Source of the DNA: Plantago elongata
Lineage: Eukaryota > Streptophyta > Magnoliopsida > Lamiales > Plantaginaceae
Length of the DNA: 64,000 nt
Assembly: GCA_036897095.1 (NCBI GenBank)
Contig: JAYMSP010000112.1
Span: forward strand, 17,346-81,345
Reading direction: 5' to 3'
The notes beneath the pieces are model-generated. The model ran no database searches, had not been told where the DNA came from, and saw only the letters and a list, made by a program, of their open reading frames with translations. How positions within the stretch are numbered: the first letter of the stretch is position 1; each line of letters begins with the position of its first letter. This document shows, piece after piece, positions 51,201 through 63,139 of the stretch. The translations under genes were made by a program, and so were the position numbers.

Positions 51201-54200
51201 CACACAATTTTTCAAAATTTTCGGATAAATAAATAGCATCAAATCCTCATTCCGTACACCGATGTTCACTTCTGTCTGTCCATTTCTTTCTGATCAAAGA
51301 TTTACATCTCCTGCAGCTTGGACATGGAGAATTTTCTTCAGCTAACACAAAAGTTCTGCGCATGGTTAATACCCTAGCAGTTGACAATGAGGCAAAACAA
51401 ACAATTGAGGCTCTGCAAAAGGAGTTGCAGAGGACAAAGGAAAAGTTGCAAGCGGTTGAGGAGTTGAAAAAGCAGTCTTGTGAGTACGATAAACTTAGTT
51501 TTTTCGATTCTTGCAGTTTGATTCCTTAACTCACAGTCTCGTAAACTTTGTGCTGTTATCTAAACTGAAACTGGAACTTGCCTTGCTGAGTATGTGTGAT
51601 TTTTTACGCTTTTAATAGAAAAAGATGAATAGAGTATCAAGTCTACTTGTAAAGCACATGTTCAGGAAAGAAAACTACATGTTGGGAATTTTTTTGCAAG
51701 TACACTTGTTTATAAACTTTGCTAAAGTGACTCCAGTTGCTACAAGCAATTATACCCCACTCTGAAAAGGATGATATTATGACAGCACCTTTTTCTCCTC
51801 ACTTCTCTTAACTTGTATGTGCCAATGCATTTTGCACTGGGTGTCATAGCTCCTAAGTTCAATGACATTAATCTTCTCTCTTTTAAATAGAAGTTAAAAA
51901 AAGACAGATTAACACTCCTCCATCCAAGACTCAACTTCCCAGAGAGCTGGGGATGGGTTTTAATAGTAAACTATATACATAAATAGAATAATACTATAGA
52001 GACTGTAAAACTGAATGGATTACTGTATAAGAGTTAGTGAATAAGGTATGAAAGAGAAGGAATAAAGTATTTTCATTTAAGCTATGGGAAGTTGAGATTG
52101 GGACAAGCAAATCAAGAAAGTGGAAAGTTGAGATTTGGACGGAGGGAGTATATCATTTGCTGCCCAAGTGTTACTTGCTTAATTTCAAAGTACCCTTCAT
52201 GTATTTCGAAAAATATATGAGTCTTAAAAAAGTGATTCTACTGTACCTGAATCATTGGCTGCTCTCTGTATTATTATGTTGTAGCTGATGTTGGCACACT
52301 TGTTGACTCCGAGGTTGCTGGTAAAATAAAGCAGTTGAAAGAACAAATTGCAACACTTGAAAAGCGAGAAGAGAGGTATATGAGCTTTAATTTCTGCATT
52401 ATCAATCATCATTATTATTCATTGTAATTATTGTTTTTGCAAGAAACTGATGACATGGTGATATGTGTTCAAACAGATACAAGATGGTTTTTGCCGAAAG
52501 AATCTCCGTGTTCAGAAGAGCATGCTGTGAACTTTTTGGTTACAAGGTATCACATACTATTTTGTCTTTTCGTTTCTCAAGTTAGAATTGCCCTTCCAAA
52601 TTAAAAAATAAAGACACCAAAAAGTGGTTCCCATTTTCCTGTAAAAAATTCACTAGTTAGGTAAAAGCCTGATGCTGATTCCCTTTTATTCCCCTTCAAG
52701 TATATCCACCATCTTGTATTTTATTATTTTCAAAATGCTTCAGATTGTCATGGATGACCACCAACGGCCAGATGGAATCCCAGTGACTCGTTTTACCCTC
52801 TTATCTATATATGCTTCCAGTGATGATGAAAAGCTCCAATTTGATTATGAATCAGGGAACACAAATATTGTGGTAAGCTTTATACAGGACTATTTGTTCT
52901 TTTATGTTTGATATTAAGACTAAATGAATCTTTGAGCCAGGCATGCATGCTATGTTACCTAGACTAGACTCGCATGTGTATCCAGCTATTTCATGAATTT
53001 GTTCGGTTTTTGGCCTAAATGGATTGCCCTAGTGCTATACCCTTGCCGCCAAGTGTCCAACACAGGTATTTAGAAGGATTGAAGACTCCGGGTAACATAG
53101 GATGGAGATATTCTCCCACATGTAACCAAATACAGAAGTATGTAGAAAATAGAAAGTTAAATATTCCTTTTGTGTGGAAGCACAAGTTCAAGTCAGATAA
53201 GGTTATCTCTGATCATGACGACTTGGCTGATGTGAGCATATCTAACTTGTCATTTTAGGCAAGTGAGGTTTAGCTCGTATCAGAGGCTAGTAGTAAGGTC
53301 ATTCATAATTGCAAACTAGCGGAAGACAGCTCTTTCAAAATAAGACCTGTAAGAATAAGTTTCATGCATGTGTTTGCAATTCGCATAACAAACGTTGAAA
53401 CCTCTCTTTTAGCGTCACTGTGTTATGCTAACACATGCATGCATTTATACTTGCTACGCAATTTGATCAGCTTTTGTTTTTTGTCCTTCCAAAATACCAG
53501 GTAAATGGATATACCGCACAGCCAGAAATATCTCGACAGGTCTGTATCAAAATCTTACTATTTTGCTCTGCCTCTTTTTCTTTTCAAACCCAATGCTTGC
53601 CAGTTGCCATTGTGCTTCAAGTAACCCACAACCCACTGAACCTCTTTCTGCACTGGGTTAATTTTTTACTTGCTTAATGATGCTGCTCATGAAATACACC
53701 CAAATCTTACAGTTGACTGTTTCACTACATTATACTATTATTCTCTTAAACCCGAGTTTCTTGTGATCTCAGCTACGTTGTCCGATTGAATTATTAAAAT
53801 AGAGAATATATCCGATCCGTCTTTTGATAGAATCCTCCACTATGCGGTTCATGCCTGTTCATTCATGCTTATGTTTTCCTAAGAATTGAACATTCTACCA
53901 TAAGACACGAGCCACGAACATAATATAACAAGTTTTGAGGTTACTACATGCCTTCAACCTTGAGCTCATCAAAATTGATGCATCATCCACTTACTATAAA
54001 TCATGTTCTGAAGTTTCTAAATTCTAATGATGGGAGCTCAAAGTAATCTAATTATTCTGCTGACGAAATTTACTCATCATGTTTTTATGATAAAAAATGT
54101 AATGCCACTTGTCTTTTTATTATTCCGAAGCTTCTAAATTAGTGAAATGTGAGAATTCGACACCGCACCATGTTCTCATAGCAATCACACTGTTCTCTTT

Positions 54201-54832
54201 TTCCAGAAGGCAACCTAAAGTTGTTTAAGTAGCACTTACCATTTTGGTTCTCAAGGTAAATTCAGATGTCTCATACCTTCTGTACTTTGAGCCACCTAAT
54301 CTTGGAACCTTTTGGTGCAATTTGAACCATTCTGACTTATCTTGTTTGCCTCGACACTCATGTTATTCTAGAAGGACCTCCTATGTTTTTTTATTCGTTT
54401 AGTGACTCGACAGTCTTGACATTACATTCAGTGATATACTAAAATCCAATTTCTGTAGACTAGGAGTTTACAAACTTATATCATATTTATGAAAAAGTTC
54501 ACCTATTCTGGGAGGAGTTCATCTGTACAAAACAATCATTAGTAGTTAAGTGTGGGTTAGTAGCTAGCTTTTTACTTGCTTCGAGTTCTCGAACCCTTTC
54601 AATCTTCAAATCATTGTTATGCCCGCAGTAAAAGTTAACCAACAAAATTGAACAATCCAATGTAAACATTCAAATAGCTAGTTTCATCATGTCTGAGTTC
54701 CATTTGGGGTCCTTAATCAGTAACTGAGCGATTGTTTTCCAGGTTGAAATATTCATCAGGAAGATGAATTCAGTTCCTGCCTTCACAGCGAATCTGACGG
54801 TGGAATCTTTTAATAAGCGCACTCTCTCATGA
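45227..54832 (+). CDS. MAD1: Spindle assembly checkpoint protein MAD1
   Basis: Coiled-coil protein that holds MAD2 at nuclear pores and unattached kinetochores and so delays anaphase. Exons: 45227-45427, 46108-46207, 46651-46811, 47863-48060, 48141-48233, 48329-48433, 48841-49088, 49647-49818, 50143-50253, 50333-50536, 51317-51479, 52285-52375, 52477-52546, 52744-52872, 53501-53539 and 54743-54832; 2175 nt, 724 aa, close to the 726 aa of Arabidopsis MAD1 (from memory). N-terminus MILRTPARKRR then an acidic stretch, CTYQCRQM-VKSEFFDALSSAE, and a long Glu/Lys/Leu-rich coiled coil (about 70-600). The C-terminal globular domain follows (RISVFRRACCELFGYK, FTLLSIYASSDDEKLQFDY, VEIFIRKMNSVPAFTANLT), corresponding to the RWD-like, BUB1-binding end of MAD1. 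The first intron starts GC (45428). Intron 51480-52284 holds a Stowaway MITE. No frame damage seen. Confidence 0.94.
45428..46107 (+). other. MAD1: GC-AG first intron of MAD1
   Basis: Exon 1 ends CGTCAGATG and the intron begins GCAAGC; the acceptor is CTCTTGCAG. This join alone keeps CTYQCRQM-VKSEFFDAL in frame. The exon's last two bases are TG rather than AG, a weaker context than is usual for GC donors. Confidence 0.75.
51912..52148. mobile_element. Stowaway-type MITE in MAD1 intron
   Basis: Left end CACTCCTCCATCCAAGACTC then AACTTCC; the right end is the inverse of CTCCCTCCGTCCAAATCTCA then ACTTTCC, with TA at 52149-52150. The left border is slightly worn. Lies in intron 51480-52284. Confidence 0.75.
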
Positions 54833-54883
54833 GCTGCATTTGACTCGCGGTTGTTTCTTCACCTAGGCAACCTAATATAATCT

Positions 54884-55240
54884 CGGCGAAATTACGCAAA
54901 CACTCCCCTGAGTATACCTCTGATCTAGTATTACTTTACACCCTTTGCCTACAAAAATGCTGGTTAAACTTTCAGGAGTATTAGTTTATTACTGAATTTG
55001 CTTTTGTTTAATAGTGTCATCTGTCTGGTTTTTTCTGTGACATCATGGTAAGTTCTTTTATTTTATTTTCTGTTAATTTTCAGCAGTTGGTAATTTGCTC
55101 ATTTAGTGGTTCTTTTAAATGCTGACCAGAATTTTTGGAGTCAAAAGGGTGTGAAGTAATAGTATTGATTTAACTTCGGGTTTGTCTGTAATGTTGTACT
55201 ATAAAGGTATACTCCGGGAGTTTGTATAAATTTCCTACGA
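54884..55240. mobile_element. Fold-back MITE beginning about 50 bp after the MAD1 stop codon
   Basis: The left arm (about 54884-54975) matches the reverse complement of the right arm (about 55125-55240): AACACTCCCCTGAGTATACC versus AAACTCCCGGAGTATACC, then TATTACTTTACACCCTTTG versus TATTACTTCACACCCTTTTG and CAAAAATGCTGGT versus CAAAAATTCTGGT. About 150 bp of unrelated sequence separates the arms. No coding. It probably forms most of the MAD1 3' UTR or lies right at its end. Confidence 0.75.
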
Positions 55241-57053
55241 TCTAGTTCTTCCAGATCCAAGTTGTCCCAATGCACATTTACTGATTTAAGTTTCTAAATT
55301 CCTGTTGTTTATATTATCCTCCATTGTATTTCGAACGCTTACCTGATATTTGTGTGTATTTTCTTTTCTTGACAAGTCCATATTCATTATACTTCCAGAC
55401 ATTTGTAATTCGTGGTCTAATTAGACAATATCTTGCTTCGAACATAGGAGTTGCAACGAGCACACGGATTTGTGTGTGTTTGTGTTTTTACAAGTCCGTA
55501 TTCGTTATACGCACAACTAGCATGTGCAAGAGTCTGGCCCTTTCATATAGGAGTGACAATTTTCCATGACTTGAACTGTGTGTAAGATTCTACCAATAAG
55601 CATTAAACAATTGTATAGCATTATAAACCCCCATGAGTTATATGTATCTTTGCACTTGGTTGGAATGGAATGGATATCCTTCGCCTTAAAAAAATAAAAT
55701 TGTAATAGCATTATACAATTTCCAGCTGATAAAACAACTTAGTTTTGGATAATTCTAATGTGCTTTGTGGCTTGAGATATTCGAAGAATCATTATCATGT
55801 AATTTAGATGTAATTGTATTGTTTGTTCTCGTTATCAATCAAAATTGGGCATTGAAGCTGCATAGCTGCTGCGATAATCTAATTGTGAGCCCTAATATTC
55901 TGATAGCTTATCCTCTAATTGTAACAGAAGTATATAATAACCTATTGATGAAATTATACAGTACACTTATTTGAAACAATGTGCAATTTGGCCCCTCTCC
56001 TCACCCTGTGTCTTGTCACTATTAAAATTTAGTAATCCAAACTATAGAGGTGCGAGTAGCGGTGTAATTATTTATACTACCAATGTGACATATACTTGGT
56101 GTAAAGTGTAGCAAGGTAGAAAAAATTACTCTAAATTACACTGATATTCCAATCGAATATAGAAATCAAGAATTAGGTTCAACTTCTAACCAAAGTGCGT
56201 TCAAGAAAGATTTCGTCTTTAGTTTGCTAATGGGAAGGAGATTAGTGGGAAGATAATTTCTTAACCTGTCGGTAAAAGCACAAACAACTACTATAACATA
56301 CTTTTAATTAAGTGGCATCATTATGCAAAATTGAACTTAACAGGACACTTCATTTAGAGGAAGTTTCCTGAAGACTGGTTTACTAAAAGGGTTAGCGAAA
56401 AGCGACATACAACATCACTATTATTTATTACCGATAATTTAGTGATTAATTAAATAATATTATTCATGTTTTTCTTAAGCTAAAAATCCATTTTGCCAAC
56501 ATAGTCATTTTACTTGAAAACATTGATGTTTATTTTAAATAGACTAAAATTGTAAGAATGTATTTTTTAATGTGAGTATCCATATAAAGAGCTACTCATA
56601 TAGAGTACGATAGTTAGTGTTATATAATCAATTTTTATTAGGTAAAATATGATTTGCCGCCCAAGTTTAGGTTTATGTACAATTTGGACCTTGGTCTTTG
56701 TAAGGTTGATATGCCTCCAAAGCTTATAAATGTATTGTAATATGCTTCATAAAGTATAATTTCGATAGTAATTAGATTAAGTGTGATAAATATAATTAGT
56801 AAATTATATATAAGGTTCGGATGATAAAATACAGCCTAGCAACATAGAATTAGAGAGAAACGGATACATTTTAGGGCAAAATGATTTTGTGCCCATTTTA
56901 TTATAAATGACAATATTGGTATGCAAGATATTTATATAGAAACCAAACGTTCCACTTTTGTCTGTCTTTTTTTTCTTTCTATTTTTCATTTTTAGTTTTT
57001 TTTACCAATGTAGGTTCCATTGCACTAGGAGAAAACAACAACTCTGTTAATCT
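55241..57053. other. Intergenic region between MAD1 and the LINE
   Basis: No gene recognised. A phrase with TTTGTGTGTRTTT, ACAAGTCCRTATTCRTTATAC occurs twice (about 55350-55397 and 55465-55512), a loose duplication of about 115 bp spacing. Confidence 0.5.
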
Positions 57054-57139
57054 AAGTTCACTATGGGCACACTTGGCCTCCCAAGCACTCTCTCAGACTC
57101 CATCCCAACGTCACATAACTCGTCACACCCCCTCACACA

Positions 57140-57439
57140 ATGTTGCTCCGCCGGAATGGCTCCGATAATTCACTCACACACTCCTCACCAGCAGAGCACA
57201 CACTTAACACCCAGTCATATTTAGGCATTAGGCCTTCTCCACACACAATCACGTTCACAGACTCAATCATTGTCGCAACAACCACTTCAAAACCAGTTAT
57301 CAATTCTGCCAACACTGACCCTTCCACAAGCTCCTTTCCAGGGGAGAGTGTTGCCCTCACTCTGAGTCGAATCGTCAAACCAGTAAAAAAGGGGGTTGTC
57401 TGTCAATTTAGTTCCACGCTTTTATCACACAGGACTTGA
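57140..57439 (+). pseudogene. Possible LINE ORF1 N-terminus
   Basis: A 99-codon frame starting MLLRRNGSDNSLTHS, rich in Ser/Thr/Pro, 73 bp into the LINE where ORF1 would begin. No RNA-recognition or CCHC zinc-knuckle region follows. The assignment rests on position only. Confidence 0.3.
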
Positions 57440-57964
57440 AAAAATGGAAGATTGTAACACTTTAATTGCCAGTTAACTAATTATTCAATAATTTAACAAG
57501 TTAATTGGTATAATTGCATCCCTGCCCCTAGAACAATTCATATTCTTAAAACCCAATCCTTTAATTTTCTAAAAGCTTTCAATTGGGTCCCTATTATTGT
57601 CAAAAGTTTTAAGAAACCAAATTAACCCATTTCAAAACCTAGCTAAGGTATGAATCGACCTTCCAAACTCATCCTCCATCCATTCAACACAAGATTATGC
57701 AACAAAATCTAACAAAAATCGAACCCAATTCGAAGCTCAAATTTCCGAATCGACTTCTCAAATTTCATAAGAAAGCTCAAAGTTTTAAATCGACCTCCTA
57801 TACTCATACTCAATCCATTTAACACAAGATTCAAACACAGTTCGCAACCTGAATTCTCAAATATCAAAGAAGAAAGAAGAAGAATAAGTAAAAAAGATGA
57901 AATTAAAGATGATGATGGAGAAGAAAGGAAAGATATAAAAAAGACAAAGAATTAATGCAAAATC

Positions 57965-58194
57965 ATATCCACATTATCTTTTTTTTAATTATCACTAAAC
58001 ATGAAATATAGCATTAGAATTACAACTGTTGAACAAGAGGAATTTATCAATTGATTCTAGATGCAAATCACAACCAATCTCTTTTCAGAAAATATAATCA
58101 CCTATTTCAGGGAATCGAATTCGTGACCTCATGGTTACGGGGTGTTTCAGCTTGCCACTCGGCTACAAACGCTTTGACAATATCCACATTATCT
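57965..58194 (-). mobile_element. tRNA-derived SINE with 15-bp target duplication
   Basis: The insert is 57980-58179; the identical 15-bp repeat ATATCCACATTATCT lies on both sides (57965-57979 and 58180-58194). Read on the minus strand it starts TGTCAAAGCGTTTG, has an A box (TAGCCGAGTGGC), a B box (GAATTCGATTCCC) about 40 bp later, a tRNA-unrelated body and an A-run at its 3' end. All the parts of a plant SINE are present, inside an older element. Confidence 0.88.
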
Positions 58195-58319
58195 ATAATT
58201 GCCATGTAGTAGCCGGAGTCAACACGGGAATTCGAAATTGGATGTAGATGTAATTGTTCAAACAATGGATATGAATATGTAATTGGACCATCTAGCATAG
58301 AGTCTATATGTAAATGACC

Positions 58320-59950
58320 GTAATTTTAATTTCCAAAAAAGTTTCAACGACCTGGTGGATTCCATTCCTGTATGGAAATTATCCTCCTTAAGTGATATTA
58401 ATTTTGAAATTAAAAAACTCAAAAAAGAGCTTCTAGATATTACTTTGGTCATTCACCAAACCCTGCGGTTTTAGGACCAAAAGAAACTGATATCAGAAAA
58501 TAAATTAATGCTCTAAATAAGCAAAAAGTCATTTTTTTTTGTCTCAAAGATCGAAAAATAATTGGATAAAAACGGGAGATGCTAATAGTAAATTTTTTAA
58601 TGATTATGAATCTCACCAAACGAGAAGTAACTTTATACATAGAATTAAAAATGAAAATGGTGATTGGCTTCTGATGAATTTTATAATTTCTTTAATAATC
58701 AATCACAAGCTCAAGAAACTGTTTTAGAACCATTTCTAGAAATCCAAACTCCAAAACTCACACATCATGATAACTTGACACTTATTTTCCAAGTGTCGGA
58801 AACTGAAATTCTTGAGGCCATAAAGTCCATTGGACAAGATAAAGCCCCCGGTTCGGGTGGATTAAATAGCAATTTTTTTCTATCCCATTGGGATACTTTA
58901 AAACCCAAATTGTTGAGATGTAAATAATTTTTTTCGAACTGATTTTATTGAACCAGGACAGAATGAGACAATTTTAGCTGTTATTCCAAAAAAAACTAAT
59001 TCCATCAGCCATGCAGAATTTAAACTATTAGTCTCTGCAATGTCAGTTACAAAATACTTTTAAAAATTTTGGTAAATAGAATTCGGCCTTTTTTTAAAAC
59101 CTTGTATCTTCGTTTCAAAATGCCTTGTCCCCGGCCGACAGATAACAAATAATATTATGATAGCACATGAAATGCTTCATACTATGAACAAAAGAAGGGT
59201 TAAAAATCACTACATGGCCCTCAAACTAGATATTGAAAAATCCTATGATAGTCTAGAATGAAATTTATTGAATTTGCTTTAAATAAATTTGAGTTTCATC
59301 CTCATTTTATAAAGTTGATTCTTTCTTGCATAAAACCTGCTCCATGAAGATTAAAGTAAACCAACAACTTTCTGAGGCTTGGAAGCCTTCTAGAGGTAGT
59401 AGACAAGGAGACACTATATCTCCGTACATTTTCATACTTTGTTAGGAAATACCCATTCATCAAATTCTTGATAAAAAAAGAAAAAAAGAAGATATTTTCT
59501 CCTCTCCCCGTAACAAAGAATGGATCCATAAATCCCAATTCTTTATTTCGCGGATGATTGCATGATCTTTGGCAAAGCTGATGATAAAGATATGAAAACT
59601 ATAACTAAAACCTTTGAAGAATATGCTTTCTTCTGGACACAATATTTGTTGGCAGAAATTATTTTCTCTAGATGTACTCCTATCAGATTAAAGCAAAAAA
59701 TTACAGATTATATGGGAGTTATTCCAAATAAAAGACTTGACAAATATCTCGGCCTACCATTTTTAATTGGAGCAAGAAAAAGGGATCTATTTGATCAAAT
59801 GATCAACATAATCATGAACAAAATCAACACTTGGTACAACAAATATTTATCTTATGCAGATAGACTTGTCATAATCAAGGCAGTTACTAATGCAAATCCT
59901 GCCTATGCAGTGTCCATTACCAAAAATCTATCTACTTCGATTGATTAATT
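58320..59950 (+). pseudogene. LINE reverse transcriptase
   Basis: Spread over three frames: NNWIKTGDANSKFF and NFIHRIKNENGDW (region before RT), IKSIGQDKAPGSGGLNSNFF (RT start), MALKLDIEKSYDSLE (contains the first catalytic Asp), SRQGDTISPYIF, then FADDCMIFGKADD (catalytic FADD) and NKRLDKYLGLPFLIG (thumb). The motif order is that of plant L1 RT. Frame shifts and stops at several sites. Confidence 0.85.
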
Positions 59951-60230
59951 GAAAAGTCTTAGTTGAAATTTTCTTTGGAATGGAAAAAAATTTGGAAAAA
60001 CAAAAGCAAAAATAAAATGGAAGATAATTTGTAAGCCAAAAAACTTGGGAGGTCTTGAAATTCGAAATTTGCATATTCTTAATAACGGTTTCATATTAAA
60101 ACACCTTTGGAAGCTCTGCTTTCAGACTAATACCCTTTGGTATCATGTCTATAAGAATAAGTATTTTTCGAATGTCCATTTCCTACAAGCAGATACAAAA
60201 ACTAACCATAGTTGATTTTGGAGAAACATA

Positions 60231-60846
60231 ATGAAACTTCAAGAAATTTTCAAGAAAGGATTACTCCACCAAATTGGAGATGGGGAAACGACCAACTTCT
60301 GGAAAGATTCTTGGATACCTAGAAAAATATTAGAACACTATACTTCGAATAATATAGATGAAAATATCACAGTTAAAATTTTCATATCTAACCATAATTG
60401 GGATACTGAAAAATTGAAACTCCAGATTCCCACAGATATGGTTAATACTATTTTCGGAATACCAATCCAAAATACAGATAAAGGAGATATTGTAGCCTGG
60501 CAATTTTCAGAAAATGGAAAGTTTTTTGTTAAACAGGCCTACAAGATGTTACAAAATTTAGAACACAAAGAATTTGGGCCGGAATGGCCCTGGGAATCAT
60601 TGTGGAAACTGCCAATCCAACCGCGGATCCAATTTTTATGCTGGATTATAGCCCATGATCGATTATCCACGACGGCCTGCTTATACAAGCGAAAAATTCT
60701 CCAGGACGATAAATGATTTTTTTTGTAAAACGGAACCTGAAACTATCCAACATTTGTTCTTCCGATGCAAATGCTGGAAACCGATTACATACTGGATTTT
60801 CACTTCTGATCTACAACAAAAATCTTTTGTTGAAATCCTTTTTTAG
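60231..60846 (+). pseudogene. LINE zinc-binding (zf-RVT) region
   Basis: Typical plant LINE region after RT: IGDGETTNFWKDSW, then WKLPIQPRIQFLCWIIAHDR, and in a shifted frame TEPETIQHLFFRCKCW with a Cys-His cluster. One frame shift near 60710. Confidence 0.8.
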
Positions 60847-60970
60847 ATAATTTTTAATATTGAACAAAGAAAAATGATTATTTTAACTTGCTCGATGATC
60901 TCGAGACATAGAAATCACAAAAAAAAATTGAAACGAAGAACTTAACCCAAGAAGATTTCATTTTCAACTT

Positions 60971-61519
60971 ATGGATCTTCTTAATGATCATAAACTTCTT
61001 GAAAAGCAAACTATAAACACTGAAAAAAACTCTCGCATTTGTAAATGGAATGAATCCTCTAATTGGTTTACTTTAAATATTGAAGGATCTTGTTTACCAA
61101 TTCAAATGCAGGAGCTGGTGCCATTATTAGGGACACAAACAATCAATTTGTTAAAGCTAGTGCTACATTTCATGGGAAAAACTGATCATAATATGACAAA
61201 ACTAATGACTCTTAAACTAGGATTATCACTTTGTGAACAAGCACATATTGATGCTATAGAAATACAAATTGATTCTAAAATTTTGCTTTCACGTTTAAAC
61301 AGGAAGGTTGCAGCCACACTCCATCATCATATCGTACTTGAGGAGGCATGGAAGAAAATGAACAAAATGGAGTATGTAAACATCACTTTTGTGTACCGTG
61401 AAGAAAATGCAGTAGCATATCACTTAGCTATGGAAGCAAGTAGCAAAACTCTTGGACAATCATCTAATACACTAGAAGAACTATCTTTACATTTTGTTTG
61501 GGATATTTGTCCGGCGTGA
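60971..61519 (+). pseudogene. LINE RNase H (RVT_3-like) domain
   Basis: Single 182-codon frame. LKLGLSLCEQAHIDAIEIQI then DSKILLSRLNR and ITFVYREENAVAYHLA match the plant RNase H-like domain of LINEs. The usual first Asp near 'N.DGS' reads NIEGS, so one catalytic residue appears to be lost. Confidence 0.75.
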
Positions 61520-61611
61520 TTTTCAAATATAAAGTTAAAGATTCTATTTGTACTATTCTGCTCGTTCCTTATATTAACGTAAATTTCCTTTTAAAAAAAA
61601 GTTCACTATGG

Positions 61612-63130
61612 ACAAGCACAGTATATGGTGCATTTAACTTTGGCCAATAAGAATAGGAGAAAATGGTGTGTGCACCGCAGTAAATTCAAAAGGTATGTCA
61701 CCACTATGTTTCCCACACAAGGTAACTAGTAACAAAAGCCTTTAGGGGTGTCTTCCTAATATCCATATATATATATGCACAGTGTAGACAATTTAATATA
61801 GCTACTTGTCCCCCCGGGTGTTGAGGACATTGATTTTAGGTGAGTTTGCTATTTCCTTTTTATCATTGATCGATATCACATAAATACATGATTGTATAAA
61901 TTTTCATGCTAAAGTTAACTTTAATAGTCACAAATCTTCCTGCTCAGCTGGCTATATGCTATCACTCCAACAAAGTCCGACCTTCGAGTCACCTTAATCA
62001 TTTAAAATAAAAAAAAAAATTACAAATTAATGTCATCCCTAAATTTTTCCTACACTTTAGTAATATATAAAAATCTTCCTACCTATTAGTGTTTATATTT
62101 TTAATTTTAAATATACTCTCTAACTAAATACAAAATATAATATATTAAATAATAAAAAATTAATCTATAGTTATCTAATTAGATTATGTTTAAATTTTCT
62201 AATATAAAAAATTAATCTATAGTTATCTAATTAGATTATGTTTAAATTTTACTACATTAGAATAGAGTAAGATAGGCAAACATCATCAAAATAATCAAGC
62301 TATCATTCATTTTTAACGTTTACTATATCTCTTTCAAATATAATTGTAAGCATTATTTAATATTATATTACAAGCACCATCCAATATGAAACAAACATCG
62401 TATGAACAAGTATCATTTAACATTATACTACATGCATCATCTAATCTAATATGAAATAAGATTGGATTAGTACTGCAAACATCATTTTATCATTATAATA
62501 TAAACCTCATCCAATTCAATTAAAAATTACATTAGTTGAAAATAAAATTCATATCCTTCGTCCTAAAATTTCTGAGTTAATTTGATTGAGCATTTTACGC
62601 CACCGATACAGAAACTCGAACTATTCAGTTTGTGCAGGAGTCACTAGAACTATACACTTTGTATTTAATCTTGTATATATAATATACTTCTCTAAATTAT
62701 AGTATTGCTGAAAAACTTAAGCAAGAGGCTTAGTATAAAAATACTTTATATATTCCATCACTACTTAAGCAAAAGGTTTAGGGAGCGGCAATAAAGTTGG
62801 AATGGAAGTTTCAGCTGGATTAGATTATTAGATTAGATAATAAAGTTAACTTTGTTGCTTTACAACCCTACAAATATAAATTAAAGTAATCAGATTACCA
62901 TCATCGTGTTTTTGTTTTTACCAATAGCATTCGTGGATGTTCTTGATCATACGTGCCTTCAAATATAGCTGGTAACTTCTGAACTTCTTGTTTAGTATAT
63001 TTGGATTAATAGTGTACAAGTTGCCATGTTAAACCTTGAAACTTTATTGGTGAAAGGTGATGAAATGGGGCTCATACATATACTTTCGGCTTTCGGGGGT
63101 ATTTTCTTCGTAACAGAAAATTATCTCTAA
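61612..63130. other. AT-rich intergenic region
   Basis: No gene. Includes a two-copy tandem repeat at 62153-62250. The remainder is simple AT-rich DNA. Confidence 0.5.
62153..62250. repeat. 52-bp tandem duplication
   Basis: ATAAAAAATTAATCTATAG followed by TTATCTAATTAGATTATGTT and TAAATTTT occurs twice with period 52 bp, identical through that core. Likely a recent duplication. Confidence 0.9.
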
Positions 63131-63139
63131 TAAATTTTT

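Larger units (their letters stand above)
57067..61598 (+). mobile_element. L1-type LINE retrotransposon, broken, with 13-bp target duplication
   Basis: The direct repeat AAGTTCACTATGG flanks the element (57054-57066 and 61599-61611) and the right end is an A-run, the hallmark of LINE insertion. It holds a possible ORF1 start, then reverse transcriptase, a zinc-binding region and RNase H in a row, all plus strand. Many frame shifts and stops. The apurinic endonuclease domain expected before RT is absent, replaced by 57440-58320 material that carries a SINE. Not capable of autonomous movement. Confidence 0.85.

Noticed and set aside
53019-53258. 79-codon frame as an extra MAD1 exon
   Set aside because: It lies in the intron between 52872 and 53501, which join in phase without it. 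No similarity to MAD1 C-terminal sequence.
57133-57439. Overlapping sense and antisense frames of 81 and 99 codons as a host gene
   Set aside because: They lie just inside the LINE boundary set by its target duplication. No family match, TATA box or splice partners. At most a LINE ORF1 remnant.
58100-58179. A functional tRNA gene
   Set aside because: It has A- and B-box-like words, but no full cloverleaf, and it continues into a SINE body with an A-run and 15-bp duplication.
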